Positions 42,996 to 51,287 of a DNA stretch of 64,000 bases are shown here, in pieces. Each line of letters opens with the position of its first letter. Within the stretch, counting starts at the first letter, position 1. Origin of the DNA: an uncultured Paracoccaceae bacterium (GTDB lineage Bacteria; Pseudomonadota; Alphaproteobacteria; Rhodobacterales; Rhodobacteraceae); assembly GCA_947503925.1 (NCBI GenBank), contig CANNFQ010000003.1:1-64000 (forward strand). The letters run 5' to 3'. The notes under the pieces were generated by a model. That model did not search any database, had not been told where the DNA came from, and saw only the letters and a list, made by a program, of their open reading frames with translations. Made by a program: the position numbers and the translations under genes.

Positions 42996-44308
42996 TGAAA
43001 AGGGGCACTGATCCGAACGCGCAACGCTGGTCTGCCAAACGGCATATGACGGCCGGTCTGATCACCCTTGTCGTGCTGGTGGGGGGCTTTGGCACATGGT
43101 CCGTCCTGGCCCAGATCACCGGCGCCGTCATCACATCCGGTCAGATCGAAGTGGACCGCAACCGGCAGGTTGTGCAGCACCCTGATGGTGGCGTGGTTGA
43201 GGAGATCCTTGTTGATGAAGGCGACACCGTCAAAGTCGGTGATATGCTGATCCGGTTGGATGCATCTGTCCTGCAATCGGAACTGGCGGTTGTTGAGGGG
43301 CAGCTTTTCGAAATCCTTGCCCGCCGCGCCCGGCTGGAAGCCGAACGTGACGATCGCGATACGCTGGAATTTGACCCCGTCCTGCTGGAGGCAAATGACG
43401 CGGATGCCAACGATCTGATCATCGGCCAGCAGCGCCTGTTCGAGGCGCGGTTGGAATCGAACCGCCGTGCCGTCGAACAACTGACCCAGCAGCGCGCCCA
43501 GATCGCGAGCCAGATGTCTGGGATCGACGCGCAGCAGGTTGCACTGAAAACGCAGCAGTCGCTGATTTCCGAGGAATTGACAGACCAGCAAAGCTTGCTG
43601 GATCGCGGCTTGGCGCAGGCCAGCCGGGTCCTGACCTTGCAGCGTGAAGAGGCCAATCTGCTAGGCCGCGTTGGTGAACTGACCGCGCAGGCAGCCCAGG
43701 CCGGTGAGCGTATGACCGAGATTGAGATTCAAATCCTCAGCCTGTCATCAACCCGCAGGGAAGAGGCGATCACCCGTCTACGCGACCTGCAATTCAACGA
43801 ATTGGAGCTGTCCGAACGCCGCCGCACATTGAAGCTGCAACTGGACCGGCTGGACATTCGCGCGCCGGTGTCGGGCATCGTTTACGGGTTGCAGGTCTTT
43901 GCCGAAAAATCGGTCATCCGGCCCGCCGATCAGGTCCTGTTCCTGATCCCACAGGATCGACCATTGGTGATTGCGACCGAGGTGCAGGTCGTCGATATTG
44001 ATCAGATTCATCTGGGTCAGGAGGTCACGCTGCGCTTTTCTGCCTTTGACCAGCGGCGCACCCCGGAGCTCAAGGGCGAGGTCACCCTGATATCTGCCGA
44101 CGCGTTTCAGAACGAAAACTCTGGCGTATCTTTCTATCGGGCCGAGGTGCAGTTGAACGAAGGCGAGCTCGAAAAACTGCCGCAGGATATGACCCTGATC
44201 CCGGGCATGCCGGTTGAGGCATTTGTGCGCACCGCTGATCGCAGCCCGATGAATTACCTGCTGAAACCTTTGGCTGATTATTTCGCCAAGGCCTTCCGCG
44301 AGTCCTGA
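42992..44308 (+). CDS. HlyD-family membrane fusion protein (PrtE-like)
   Basis: A 438-residue periplasmic adaptor: a short cytoplasmic N-terminus, one membrane helix (about 18-38), the lipoyl-like half QVVQHPDGGVVEEILVDEGDTVKVGDMLIRLDA, a long coiled-coil hairpin (about 95-285, Gln/Glu/Arg-rich), the second lipoyl half DIRAPVSGIVYGLQVFAEKSVIRPADQVLFLIPQD and the C-terminal barrel ending in VEAFVRTADRSPMNYLLKPLADYFAKAFRES, typical of PrtE/HasE. It bridges the ABC transporter and a TolC-type outer channel, which is not encoded here. Confidence 0.93.
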   Translation: MMKRGTDPNAQRWSAKRHMTAGLITLVVLVGGFGTWSVLAQITGAVITSGQIEVDRNRQVVQHPDGGVVEEILVDEGDTVKVGDMLIRLDASVLQSELAVVEGQLFEILARRARLEAERDDRDTLEFDPVLLEANDADANDLIIGQQRLFEARLESNRRAVEQLTQQRAQIASQMSGIDAQQVALKTQQSLISEELTDQQSLLDRGLAQASRVLTLQREEANLLGRVGELTAQAAQAGERMTEIEIQILSLSSTRREEAITRLRDLQFNELELSERRRTLKLQLDRLDIRAPVSGIVYGLQVFAEKSVIRPADQVLFLIPQDRPLVIATEVQVVDIDQIHLGQEVTLRFSAFDQRRTPELKGEVTLISADAFQNENSGVSFYRAEVQLNEGELEKLPQDMTLIPGMPVEAFVRTADRSPMNYLLKPLADYFAKAFRES

Positions 44309-44363
44309 TTGCACCTTGTCTGTTTGCCCGGTAGCGTCCGGACAAACATCAATGGAGAATGCA

Positions 44364-44834
44364 ATGAGCGCCATCGAAACCAAACTCGCCGAACTTGGGG
44401 TGACCTTGCCGGATATGGGGCATGCGCCGAAGGCTGCTGGCAACTACCTGCCCTTCGTGACTGTTGGCGACATGGTCTATGTATCCGGCCAGATCAGTCA
44501 GGATGACAACGGCCCAGTGCGGGGCGTGGTCGGTGCCGACTTTACCCTTGAACAAGGGGCTGAGGCCGCAAAGCTATGTGCGATTTCCTTGCTGACCCAA
44601 CTGAAAGTTGCCGTGGGTGGCGACATGGACCGGCTGGTGCAGGTGGTCAAGCTGACAGGGTTCGTCAACTCGACCCCTGATTTTGTCGATCAACCCAAGG
44701 TGATCAATGGCGCCTCTGATTTCTTTGTGGCCGCCTTGGGTGACAAGGGCCGCCACGCGCGCGCGGCCGTCAGCGCGGCCAGTTTGCCTTTGGGTGTTGC
44801 TGTCGAAATTGAAGCGATTTTTCAGATCAAATGA
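44364..44834 (+). CDS. RidA/YjgF-family protein
   Basis: A 156-residue member of the larger RidA subgroup: LGVTLPDMGHAPKAAGNYLPFVTVGDMVYVSGQIS, then TLEQGAEAAKLCAISLLTQLKVAVGGDMDRLVQVVKLTGFVNSTPDF and KGRHARAAVSAASLPLGVAVEIEAIFQIK. The arginine in the HARAAV segment is the residue that in RidA binds the imine substrate; whether this subgroup deaminates 2-aminoacrylate is not established. GGAGA precedes ATG 44364. Its stop overlaps the next ATG (ATGA). Confidence 0.88.
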   Translation: MSAIETKLAELGVTLPDMGHAPKAAGNYLPFVTVGDMVYVSGQISQDDNGPVRGVVGADFTLEQGAEAAKLCAISLLTQLKVAVGGDMDRLVQVVKLTGFVNSTPDFVDQPKVINGASDFFVAALGDKGRHARAAVSAASLPLGVAVEIEAIFQIK

Positions 44835-45583
44835 GCCTGCCCGCATCCTTTCTGGACCGCCCGATCACCCACCGCGCCTTGCATGACCGCAAGGCGGGGC
44901 GGGTTGAAAACAGCATCAAATCAATCGAAGCCGCTTTGGACGCAGGTTACGGGATCGAAATTGACGTGCAACTGACCAGCGATGGTGAGGCTGTTGTGTT
45001 TCACGACCCCATTCTGGATCGGCTGACGGGCGAGACCGGAGCGGTCCGTGACCGCTCGCAGGCGGAACTGGCCCAGATTCCCCTGACCGATGATGGTGGC
45101 ACGATCCAGTCGCTTCCTACAGTCTTGGCGTTGGTCAAAGGCCGCGTTCCCCTGCTGATCGAGATAAAGGATCAGGATGGCGGGATGGGCCCCAATATCG
45201 GTCCGCTGGAACACGCCGTGGTCAAGGCGCTGGACGGTTATGAGGGCGATGTCGCCCTGATGTCCTTTAACCCGCACGCGGTTGCGAAACTGGCCGAATT
45301 GGCGCCACATATTCCACGCGGCATCGTCACCTCGGCCTATGTGCCAGTGATCTGGCCAGAGGTTCCGGTCGATGTGCAGGACAGGCTGCGCGATATCCCC
45401 GACTATGACCGCGTCGGAGCCTGTTTCATCAGCCACGAAGCCGCCGATCTGGATCGTCCCCGGGTGGCAGAATTGAAAGCAAAGGGTGCCAATATCCTGT
45501 GCTGGACGATCCGGTCCGCCGCGCAAGAGGCGAAAGCCCGCCGTATCGTCGATAATGTGACCTTTGAAGGGTATCTGGCTTGA
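44831..45583 (+). CDS. Glycerophosphodiester phosphodiesterase family protein
   Basis: The 250-residue GDPD-fold protein shows ITHRALHD (substituting the usual HRG), ENSIKSIEAALDAGYGIEIDVQLTSDGEAVVFHDPILDRLTG with the Glu/Asp metal ligands and catalytic HD, then PLLIEIKDQ and MSFNPHAVAKL. These enzymes hydrolyse glycerophosphodiesters to glycerol 3-phosphate and an alcohol. It lacks a signal peptide, so it is cytosolic. It is coupled to RidA by ATGA and followed immediately by the FemAB-like gene. Confidence 0.88.
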   Translation: MSLPASFLDRPITHRALHDRKAGRVENSIKSIEAALDAGYGIEIDVQLTSDGEAVVFHDPILDRLTGETGAVRDRSQAELAQIPLTDDGGTIQSLPTVLALVKGRVPLLIEIKDQDGGMGPNIGPLEHAVVKALDGYEGDVALMSFNPHAVAKLAELAPHIPRGIVTSAYVPVIWPEVPVDVQDRLRDIPDYDRVGACFISHEAADLDRPRVAELKAKGANILCWTIRSAAQEAKARRIVDNVTFEGYLA

Positions 45584-45593
45584 CGACGGGGCC

Positions 45594-46799
45594 ATGCCCC
45601 CCAAGTTTCACCCCATGAATGATGCACCCATCGAAATCGCAGCCCATCCCAACCTGTCGGATATCGATCCGTCAGACTGGGATGCCTGCGCCTGCCCAGA
45701 GGCGGCGGATGGGCGGCCCATTGACCCGTTCACAACATATCGGTTCCTCAAGGCGCTGGAAGATAGCGGCTCGGTTGGCCCCGGCACGGGCTGGCAGCCC
45801 CGCTACCTGACCGCCACAATCGCGGGGCAGGTCATCGCCGTCGCCCCGCTTTACGCCAAAGGGCACAGCCAGGGCGAATACATCTTTGACCATAACTGGG
45901 CGCATGCGTTCGAGGGTGCGGGCGGGCGATATTATCCCAAACTGCAGATCGCCGTGCCGTTCACGCCCGCAACAGGCCGCAGGTTTTTGACCCGGCCAGG
46001 GTTTGAAACAGTCGGCATGTCGGCATTGGTACAGGGCGCGGTCCAGATCGCGGCGGATAATGAACTGTCATCGCTGCACGCCACCTTCTGCACCGAGGCC
46101 GAAGCCATCGCAGGGGCAGAAATGGGCCTGCTGCACCGGGTCAACCAGCAGTTTCACTGGGAAAATGATGGCTATGCCGATTTCGATGCGTTTCTAGCAT
46201 CGCTGTCCAGCCGCAAGCGCAAAAACCTGCGCAAGGAACGACAACAGGCCAATGCGTTCGGTGGCGAGATCATTGAGCTGACCGGCGATCAGATCCAGCG
46301 TGAACATTGGGATGCGTTCTGGACCTTTTATCAGGACACAGGCAGCCGCAAATGGGGCACGCCCTACCTGACGCGCATGTTCTTTCACTTCATGCATGAG
46401 GTAATGCGCGACGACATACTGCTGACGCTCGCCATCCGGGATGGGCAGCCGGTCGCCGGTGCGCTGAATTTCATCGGGCGCGATACGCTTTATGGGCGTT
46501 ATTGGGGCTGCACTGAACATCACCCCTGTCTGCATTTCGAACTGTGCTATTACCGGGCCATCGATTTCGCGATCCGGCACGGGCTGAAAACGGTCGAGGC
46601 GGGGGCACAGGGCGAACATAAACTGGCACGAGGCTATCTGCCGGTGGCGACCCATTCGCTGCACTGGTTCGGCGATCCGGGGTTTCGCTACGCGGTCGAC
46701 CGCTATCTTGAGGCAGAGCGCAACGCCGTGGATCACGAGATTGACGTGCTGACCAGCTATGGCCCGTTTCGAAAAACAGATGTGGAGGAACATCAATGA
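45594..46799 (+). CDS. GNAT/FemAB-like N-acyltransferase (DUF482 type)
   Basis: The 401-residue protein matches the peptidogalycan/DUF482 acyltransferase group: PFTTYRFLKALEDSGSVGPGTGWQP, then HFHWEN-like FHWENDGYADFDAFLASLSSRKRKNLRKERQQ, WDAFWTFYQDTGSRKWGTPYLTRMFF and VEAGAQGEHKLARGYLPVATHSLHW. The last motif is diagnostic. The family is a double GNAT fold related to FemAB; the acceptor is unknown. The start is uncertain: ATG 45594 lies 10 nt after the GDPD stop, and ATG 45615 is the alternative. Confidence 0.83.
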   Translation: MPPKFHPMNDAPIEIAAHPNLSDIDPSDWDACACPEAADGRPIDPFTTYRFLKALEDSGSVGPGTGWQPRYLTATIAGQVIAVAPLYAKGHSQGEYIFDHNWAHAFEGAGGRYYPKLQIAVPFTPATGRRFLTRPGFETVGMSALVQGAVQIAADNELSSLHATFCTEAEAIAGAEMGLLHRVNQQFHWENDGYADFDAFLASLSSRKRKNLRKERQQANAFGGEIIELTGDQIQREHWDAFWTFYQDTGSRKWGTPYLTRMFFHFMHEVMRDDILLTLAIRDGQPVAGALNFIGRDTLYGRYWGCTEHHPCLHFELCYYRAIDFAIRHGLKTVEAGAQGEHKLARGYLPVATHSLHWFGDPGFRYAVDRYLEAERNAVDHEIDVLTSYGPFRKTDVEEHQ

Positions 46800-47095
46800 C
46801 CGACAAACTGACCGATGCCGAACGCAACGAAACAATCGATCCTTTACTGCAAAATGGCTGGGCCATGGTTGACGGGCGCGATGCGATCCAGAAATCCTTT
46901 GTCTTCAAGAACTTCATCGATGCGTTCAGCTTCATGACCAAGGTTGCAATCTGGGCGGAAAAATGGAACCACCACCCCGAATGGGCCAATGTCTACAAGA
47001 CGGTTGATGTGACGTTAACCACACATGATGCAGATGGCCTAAGCGCGCTGGACGCCAAAATGGCCGCCAAAATGGACAAACTCGCCGGAGACTGA
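46796..47095 (+). CDS. phhB: 4a-hydroxytetrahydrobiopterin dehydratase
   Basis: A 99-residue pterin-4a-carbinolamine dehydratase: NGWAMVDGRDAIQKSFVFKNFIDAFSFMTKVAIWAEKWNHHPEWANVYKTVDVTLTTHDADGLS contains the active-site [EDKH]-x3-H-[HN]-P motif (KWNHHPEW) and TTHD. It recycles the pterin cofactor of aromatic amino-acid hydroxylases; no such hydroxylase is in the window. GGAGG lies upstream, and the ATG overlaps the previous stop (ATGA). Confidence 0.94.
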   Translation: MTDKLTDAERNETIDPLLQNGWAMVDGRDAIQKSFVFKNFIDAFSFMTKVAIWAEKWNHHPEWANVYKTVDVTLTTHDADGLSALDAKMAAKMDKLAGD

Positions 47096-47096
47096 A

Positions 47097-47942
47097 TTGG
47101 ACCAACTGCTTACAACCGAAATCTGGAACGGCAAGACACTTGCGGACCTCCTGTCACCCGAATTCCTTTTGACGATCGTGGGCAGCGTGCTTGCCGCATT
47201 GTTTATCCTTTTTGTGGGCTTCATGCTTGGCGGATGGGTGCGCAGACGGCTGGTGGGACTCGGTGAAAAATACAGCCATCTGGACATTACCCTGTTCAAC
47301 TTTCTGGGCAATGTGGCGCGTTATATCGTCATCGGCTTCGCGTTTCTATTTGTGCTCAACACATTTGGCATCCAGACGACGTCAATCGTGGCTGTTATCG
47401 GTGCGGCGGGTCTGGCTATTGGTCTGGCGCTGCAAGGTACTTTGTCCAATGTGGCGGCAGGCGTGATGATCGTGTTTTTTCGACCATTCAAGCTGGGCGA
47501 TTTTGTCGAAGTGAACGGCGAAATGGGCACGGTAAAGGACATCACACTCAACTTCATCGAACTGGCATCAATCAGCAATGTGCAGATCATCGTGCCCAAT
47601 GGCGAGGTTTGGGGGAACACGATCACCAATTATTCCAGCTACCCCACGCGGCGCGCCGAATGGGTGTTTGGTGTGGGCTATGGTGCAAACCTTAAAGCCG
47701 CCGAGGAAACGATCCGCGATACAATTCTGAGTGATCCGCGGTCCAAAACTGATCCCGAACCCTTTATCCAGGTCAATAATCTGGGCGATAGCTCGGTTGA
47801 TTTTCTGGTGCGGGTCTGGTGCGACAGCGCGGATTACTTTCAGTATCAGGCTGACATGAAGCGCAAGGTGAAAGAGGCGCTGGACCAAGCGGGCGTGCCA
47901 ATCCCATTCCCGACACGGACAATTGTCAAAGCCGAAGACTAG
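47097..47942 (+). CDS. Small-conductance mechanosensitive channel (MscS family)
   Basis: A 281-residue MscS: three N-terminal membrane segments (about residues 18-42, 66-86, 92-115), the pore helix with IGAAGLAIGLALQGTLSNVAAGVMIVFFRPFKLGDFVE, the beta domain (GEMGTVKDITLNFIELASISNVQIIVPNGEVWGNTITNYS) and the C-terminal vestibule ending VPIPFPTRTIVKAED. It opens on hypo-osmotic shock. The start is TTG 47097, one base after the phhB stop, supported by GGAG six nt upstream; no ATG is available before the first helix. Confidence 0.93.
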   Translation: MDQLLTTEIWNGKTLADLLSPEFLLTIVGSVLAALFILFVGFMLGGWVRRRLVGLGEKYSHLDITLFNFLGNVARYIVIGFAFLFVLNTFGIQTTSIVAVIGAAGLAIGLALQGTLSNVAAGVMIVFFRPFKLGDFVEVNGEMGTVKDITLNFIELASISNVQIIVPNGEVWGNTITNYSSYPTRRAEWVFGVGYGANLKAAEETIRDTILSDPRSKTDPEPFIQVNNLGDSSVDFLVRVWCDSADYFQYQADMKRKVKEALDQAGVPIPFPTRTIVKAED

Positions 47943-47953
47943 GTTCGCATCGG

Positions 47954-47976
47954 AAAAATCTGCGGCGCAGATTTTT
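47954..47976 (+). terminator. Terminator after the MscS gene
   Basis: AAAAATCTGC (47954-47963), loop GGC, GCAGATTTTT (47967-47976), 12 nt after the stop. Symmetric A/T flanks allow function on both strands. Confidence 0.9.
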
Positions 47977-48011
47977 ATCAACGCCCTGATTGCACCCAGC
48001 ACAAAGACCCC

Positions 48012-48036
48012 AAAAAATCTGTGCCACAGATTTTTT
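48012..48036 (-). terminator. Terminator after the peroxiredoxin gene
   Basis: AAAAAATCTGT (48012-48022), loop GCC, ACAGATTTTTT (48026-48036). It lies 14 nt beyond the peroxiredoxin stop on the minus strand and shares the AAAAATCTG core with the stem at 47954. Confidence 0.9.
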
Positions 48037-48049
48037 TTCCGGTTGTGCC

Positions 48050-48541
48050 TTAGCTCATCGCTTCCAGCAGGGTTTCACCGGCGGAAATTTCGCATTCGCC
48101 GGGGTTGGACTCGGCATTTAAAATCTTGACCACACCGTTTTCCACCAGCATCGAATAGCGCTTGGACCGGTTGACAAAACCAACTGGTGGCGCGCTGAAA
48201 TTCATACCAATCGCTGTGGTAAACTCGCTTTCCGCATCTGCCAGCATGGTGATACCCGTGTCATTGGCGCGGGTTGCATCGCCCCAGGCCTTCATCACAA
48301 AGGGATCATTGACAGAGACACAGATAATCTCTTCCACACCCTTCGCCTTGAAATCATCATAGGTGATCATGAAGCTGGGCACATGGGCGGTGGAGCAGGT
48401 GCCGGTGTAAGCGCCGGGAAGGCCGAAAACCACAACCTTGCGATCCTTGAGCTTGTCGGCCAAGGAAACCTTCTGCGGTCCATCCTCACCCATCACCAGC
48501 AATGTTGCATCTGGCAGCGTATCCCCAGTTTTGATTGTCAT
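48050..48541 (-). CDS. Peroxiredoxin (Prx5/PrxII type)
   Basis: A 163-residue one-domain peroxiredoxin: VVVFGLPGAYTGTCSTAHVPSFMITYDDF with the peroxidatic Cys in TGTCS (family TPTCS), then VNDPFVMKAWGDA and MNFSAPPVGFVNRSKRYSMLVENGVVKILNAE. It reduces hydroperoxides using glutaredoxin/thioredoxin. ATG 48541 is chosen; a 60-residue upstream extension of the open frame is spurious. It is divergent from a ferredoxin-reductase-type flavoprotein, and both may respond to redox stress. Confidence 0.92.
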   Translation of the reverse strand: MTIKTGDTLPDATLLVMGEDGPQKVSLADKLKDRKVVVFGLPGAYTGTCSTAHVPSFMITYDDFKAKGVEEIICVSVNDPFVMKAWGDATRANDTGITMLADAESEFTTAIGMNFSAPPVGFVNRSKRYSMLVENGVVKILNAESNPGECEISAGETLLEAMS

Positions 48542-48632
48542 CGAATTAGCCCCTTGTTCGCATTGTGTCTTCCGACCACTCGCATATAGAGTTTTTGACA
48601 GCAAGGGACCAGCAGCCAGAGGTATTTTCTCC

Positions 48633-49847
48633 ATGACCCATATTGTCGTTGTTGGCGCAGGCCAGGCCGGGGCATCGTTGGTGGCCAGGTTGCGCAGTGC
48701 CGGATTTGACGGTGACGTCACGCTGATCGGTGCCGAAAAGGTCCCGCCCTATCAGCGACCGCCGTTGTCAAAGGCTTATTTACTGGGGGAAATGGCAGAA
48801 GAGCGGCTCTATCTGCGGCCGGCTGAATTCTATGATGATCAGCGTATTTCACTGCGGCTGAACACCCGCGTTGTGGGGATTGATCGTGCGGCAAAGGTGG
48901 TCACACTGAATGATGACAGGCGGCTGGCATATGACGAACTTGCCCTGACCGTCGGCGCACATCCGCGCACGCTGCCTGCCGCCATCGGCGGCACGCTGGA
49001 TGGTGTCTTTACCATGCGCGATCTTGCCGATGCTGACGCGATGGCCCCAGCATTTGTCCCAAGCAAGCATGTTTTGATTATCGGTGGCGGTTACATCGGG
49101 CTTGAGGCCGCTGCGGTTGCATCGAAATCCGGGATGAAGGTGACACTGGTCGAGATGGCAGACCGCATCCTGCAACGTGTCGCAGCCCCGGCCACGTCGG
49201 ATTACTTTCGCGATCTACATGCCAGTCACGGCGTTGATATCCGCGAAGCCGTCGGGCTCGACCGGCTATTGGGCGACACGCAGGTCACCGGGGCGCGCCT
49301 GACCGACGGAACAGAGCTGGACATTGATCTTGCCGTTGTTGGTGTTGGTATCAACCCGGCCACCATCCTAGCAGACAGCGCGGGCCTTGTCGTTGATAAC
49401 GGGATCACGACAGATGAATATGGCCGCACATCTGATCCGTATATCTGGGCCGCAGGCGATTGCGCCTCCTGCCTGTTTCACGGCAACCGCATCCGGCTGG
49501 AAAGCGTTGGCAACGCCATTGATCAGGCAGAGGCTGTTGCGCTGAACATGCTGGGCAGGGATCAGCCATACAGCCCGAAACCTTGGTTCTGGTCGGATCA
49601 ATATGACTGCAAATTGCAAATTGCGGGTCTGAACATAGGCTACACGGATGTCTATATCCGCAAGGGCGACGCCTCGGGTGTGCAATCCAACTGGTACTAC
49701 AACGGCGATCAGCTGCTGGCTGTGGACGCAATGAACGATCCGCGCAACTACATGATCGGCAAGCGCCTGATCGAGGCCGGGCGCAGCCCGGCCCCGGCCC
49801 TGATCACCGACCCCGCCACCGATATGAAAGCATTGCTAAAGCCGTGA
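48633..49847 (+). CDS. FAD/NAD(P)-dependent ferredoxin-type reductase
   Basis: The 404-residue flavoprotein fits the putidaredoxin/rhodocoxin reductase group: FAD motif IVVVGAGQAGASLVARLRSAGFDGDVTLIGAE, PPYQRPPLSKAYL, NAD motif VLIIGGGYIGLEAAAVASKSGMKVTLVE, IWAAGDCA and the C-terminal WFWSDQYDCKLQIAGL. Such enzymes pass electrons from NAD(P)H to a [2Fe-2S] ferredoxin for a P450 or Rieske oxygenase; no such partner is adjacent. ATG 48633 is in the correct family position. Its stop overlaps the rsmD start (GTGA). Confidence 0.92.
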   Translation: MTHIVVVGAGQAGASLVARLRSAGFDGDVTLIGAEKVPPYQRPPLSKAYLLGEMAEERLYLRPAEFYDDQRISLRLNTRVVGIDRAAKVVTLNDDRRLAYDELALTVGAHPRTLPAAIGGTLDGVFTMRDLADADAMAPAFVPSKHVLIIGGGYIGLEAAAVASKSGMKVTLVEMADRILQRVAAPATSDYFRDLHASHGVDIREAVGLDRLLGDTQVTGARLTDGTELDIDLAVVGVGINPATILADSAGLVVDNGITTDEYGRTSDPYIWAAGDCASCLFHGNRIRLESVGNAIDQAEAVALNMLGRDQPYSPKPWFWSDQYDCKLQIAGLNIGYTDVYIRKGDASGVQSNWYYNGDQLLAVDAMNDPRNYMIGKRLIEAGRSPAPALITDPATDMKALLKP

Positions 49848-50398
49848 GGATCATTGCAGGCACTCATCGTGGCACGGCCCTCACGGCTGTCGGCAAAGGC
49901 GATGCGAGCGCGCATCTGCGCCCGACCACCGACCGCGTTCGCGAAAGCCTGTTCAATGTATTGCAAGGCGGCCGCTTTGGCGACCCGATCAGCGGCGCAA
50001 AGGTGCTAGACCTTTTTGCTGGGACCGGCGCCTTGGGGCTGGAGGCACTGTCGCGTGGGGCCGCATATGTCACCTTTGTCGATAATGGGCGGGTGGCGCA
50101 AAAGCTGATCCGTGCCAATATCGCCAAGCTGCGCCGCGCAGATGATTGCACGGTTCTGGACGCCCCGGTCGATCGACTGCCTCCACCGGCATCCCGCTGC
50201 GATCTGATCTTTCTTGACCCACCTTATGGTCAGAACCTTGGCATGACAGCCCTGGAAGCCACGCAAGACTGGATTGCCCCCGGTGCACTGGTGATTTGGG
50301 AAGAAGCCACAGCGCAGTTGCCCCCACCGGGATTCACAGCTGAGGATCAGCGCCGCTATGGCGACACTTGGGTGACTATTTTGAAAGCGGCGACATGA
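49844..50398 (+). CDS. rsmD: 16S rRNA (guanine(966)-N(2))-methyltransferase
   Basis: A 184-residue class I SAM methyltransferase: MRIIAGTHRGTAL and LRPTTDRVRESLFNVLQ at the N-terminus, the SAM loop VLDLFAGTGALGLEALSRGA, and catalytic DPPY in DLIFLDPPYGQNLG. These are diagnostic of RsmD, which methylates G966 of 16S rRNA. The start is GTG 49844 overlapping the previous stop by four bases; its own stop overlaps the next ATG. Confidence 0.94.
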   Translation: MRIIAGTHRGTALTAVGKGDASAHLRPTTDRVRESLFNVLQGGRFGDPISGAKVLDLFAGTGALGLEALSRGAAYVTFVDNGRVAQKLIRANIAKLRRADDCTVLDAPVDRLPPPASRCDLIFLDPPYGQNLGMTALEATQDWIAPGALVIWEEATAQLPPPGFTAEDQRRYGDTWVTILKAAT

Positions 50399-51036
50399 CC
50401 CCAGAGCTTGTGATTTTCGATTGCGACGGCGTATTGGTGGATACAGAGCCAGTCACGGATATTGTGCTTGCCGACAATCTGACATCACACGGGCTGGCCA
50501 TCGCACCGCATGAAGTTCATGCATTATTCGCAGGTGGCACCATGCAAGGTGTCATGGAAACGGCAAGGGCCAAGGGGGCCGATTTACCAGAAAATTGGCT
50601 GGATCAGGTTTACGCGCAGGTCTTTGCCGCACTTGCCAAGGGTGTGCCTGTGGTGCCGGGGATCAATGCCTTGCTTGACCGATTGGAGACTGCTGGGATC
50701 GCGGTTGCCGTCGCCTCTAACGGGCCGATGCAAAAAATGCGGATTTCATTGGGACCATCAGGGCTGTGGGATCGGTTGGCAGGTCGGATTTACAGCCGCG
50801 AAGATCATGAACCGAAACCCGGGCCAGGCATGCTGCTTCATGCCATGAGGGTGGCAGGTACAACGCCGGACCGCACCGTGATGATTGATGATATGCCCGC
50901 CGGATGGAACGCGGCCCATGCGGCCAATGTCAGGGCATTGGCATATGTTGCCGACGGTGGTCCGGACCGGGCACAGGGCAAAGTCATCGCCTTTATGGAT
51001 ATGGCAGAAGTGCCGGGGTTGATCGGTCTGACCTGA
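50395..51036 (+). CDS. HAD-family phosphatase (beta-phosphoglucomutase-like)
   Basis: A 213-residue HAD hydrolase: motif I LVIFDCDGVLVDTEP, a helical cap (about 17-85), motif II VAVASNGPMQKM, Lys in YSREDHEPKPGPGMLLHAM and motif IV VMIDDMPAGWNAAHAA. Substrate cannot be told; sugar-phosphate phosphatases and phosphoglycolate phosphatase share this layout. ATG 50395 overlaps the rsmD stop (ATGA). Confidence 0.9.
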   Translation: MTPELVIFDCDGVLVDTEPVTDIVLADNLTSHGLAIAPHEVHALFAGGTMQGVMETARAKGADLPENWLDQVYAQVFAALAKGVPVVPGINALLDRLETAGIAVAVASNGPMQKMRISLGPSGLWDRLAGRIYSREDHEPKPGPGMLLHAMRVAGTTPDRTVMIDDMPAGWNAAHAANVRALAYVADGGPDRAQGKVIAFMDMAEVPGLIGLT

Positions 51037-51054
51037 CACCGCTAGGCTGGTGCA

Positions 51055-51264
51055 ATGACCGATGCAATTTATCAAGCCCAATGGACGCTGGATATTCCCG
51101 AACAGGTGACGCTGCCCGCGCCGGTCCCGTTTGATGCGCCGGTTCTGATCGGGGACTGTGTCAGCCCCTTGGCCGGTGAAACGATCCTGTCATTGATTTG
51201 GCGCAAGCTTGATGACGGAAACGAAAAACGCCCGAACCAAAGGTCCGGACGCGGTAATCGTTAA
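51055..51264 (+). CDS. Short hypothetical protein
   Basis: A possible 69-residue protein 18 nt after the HAD gene, beginning MTDAIYQAQWTLDIPEQVTLPAPVPFDAPVLIG and containing SPLAGETILSLIWRKL. Only a weak AGG site precedes the ATG. I recognise no family. Its last 13 codons overlap an imperfect hairpin (51228-51254) that looks like a terminator for the upstream genes, so either the reading frame is real with a terminator inside it or the frame is chance. Confidence 0.35.
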   Translation: MTDAIYQAQWTLDIPEQVTLPAPVPFDAPVLIGDCVSPLAGETILSLIWRKLDDGNEKRPNQRSGRGNR

Positions 51265-51287
51265 CGAATACATATAGGATGAACGCA

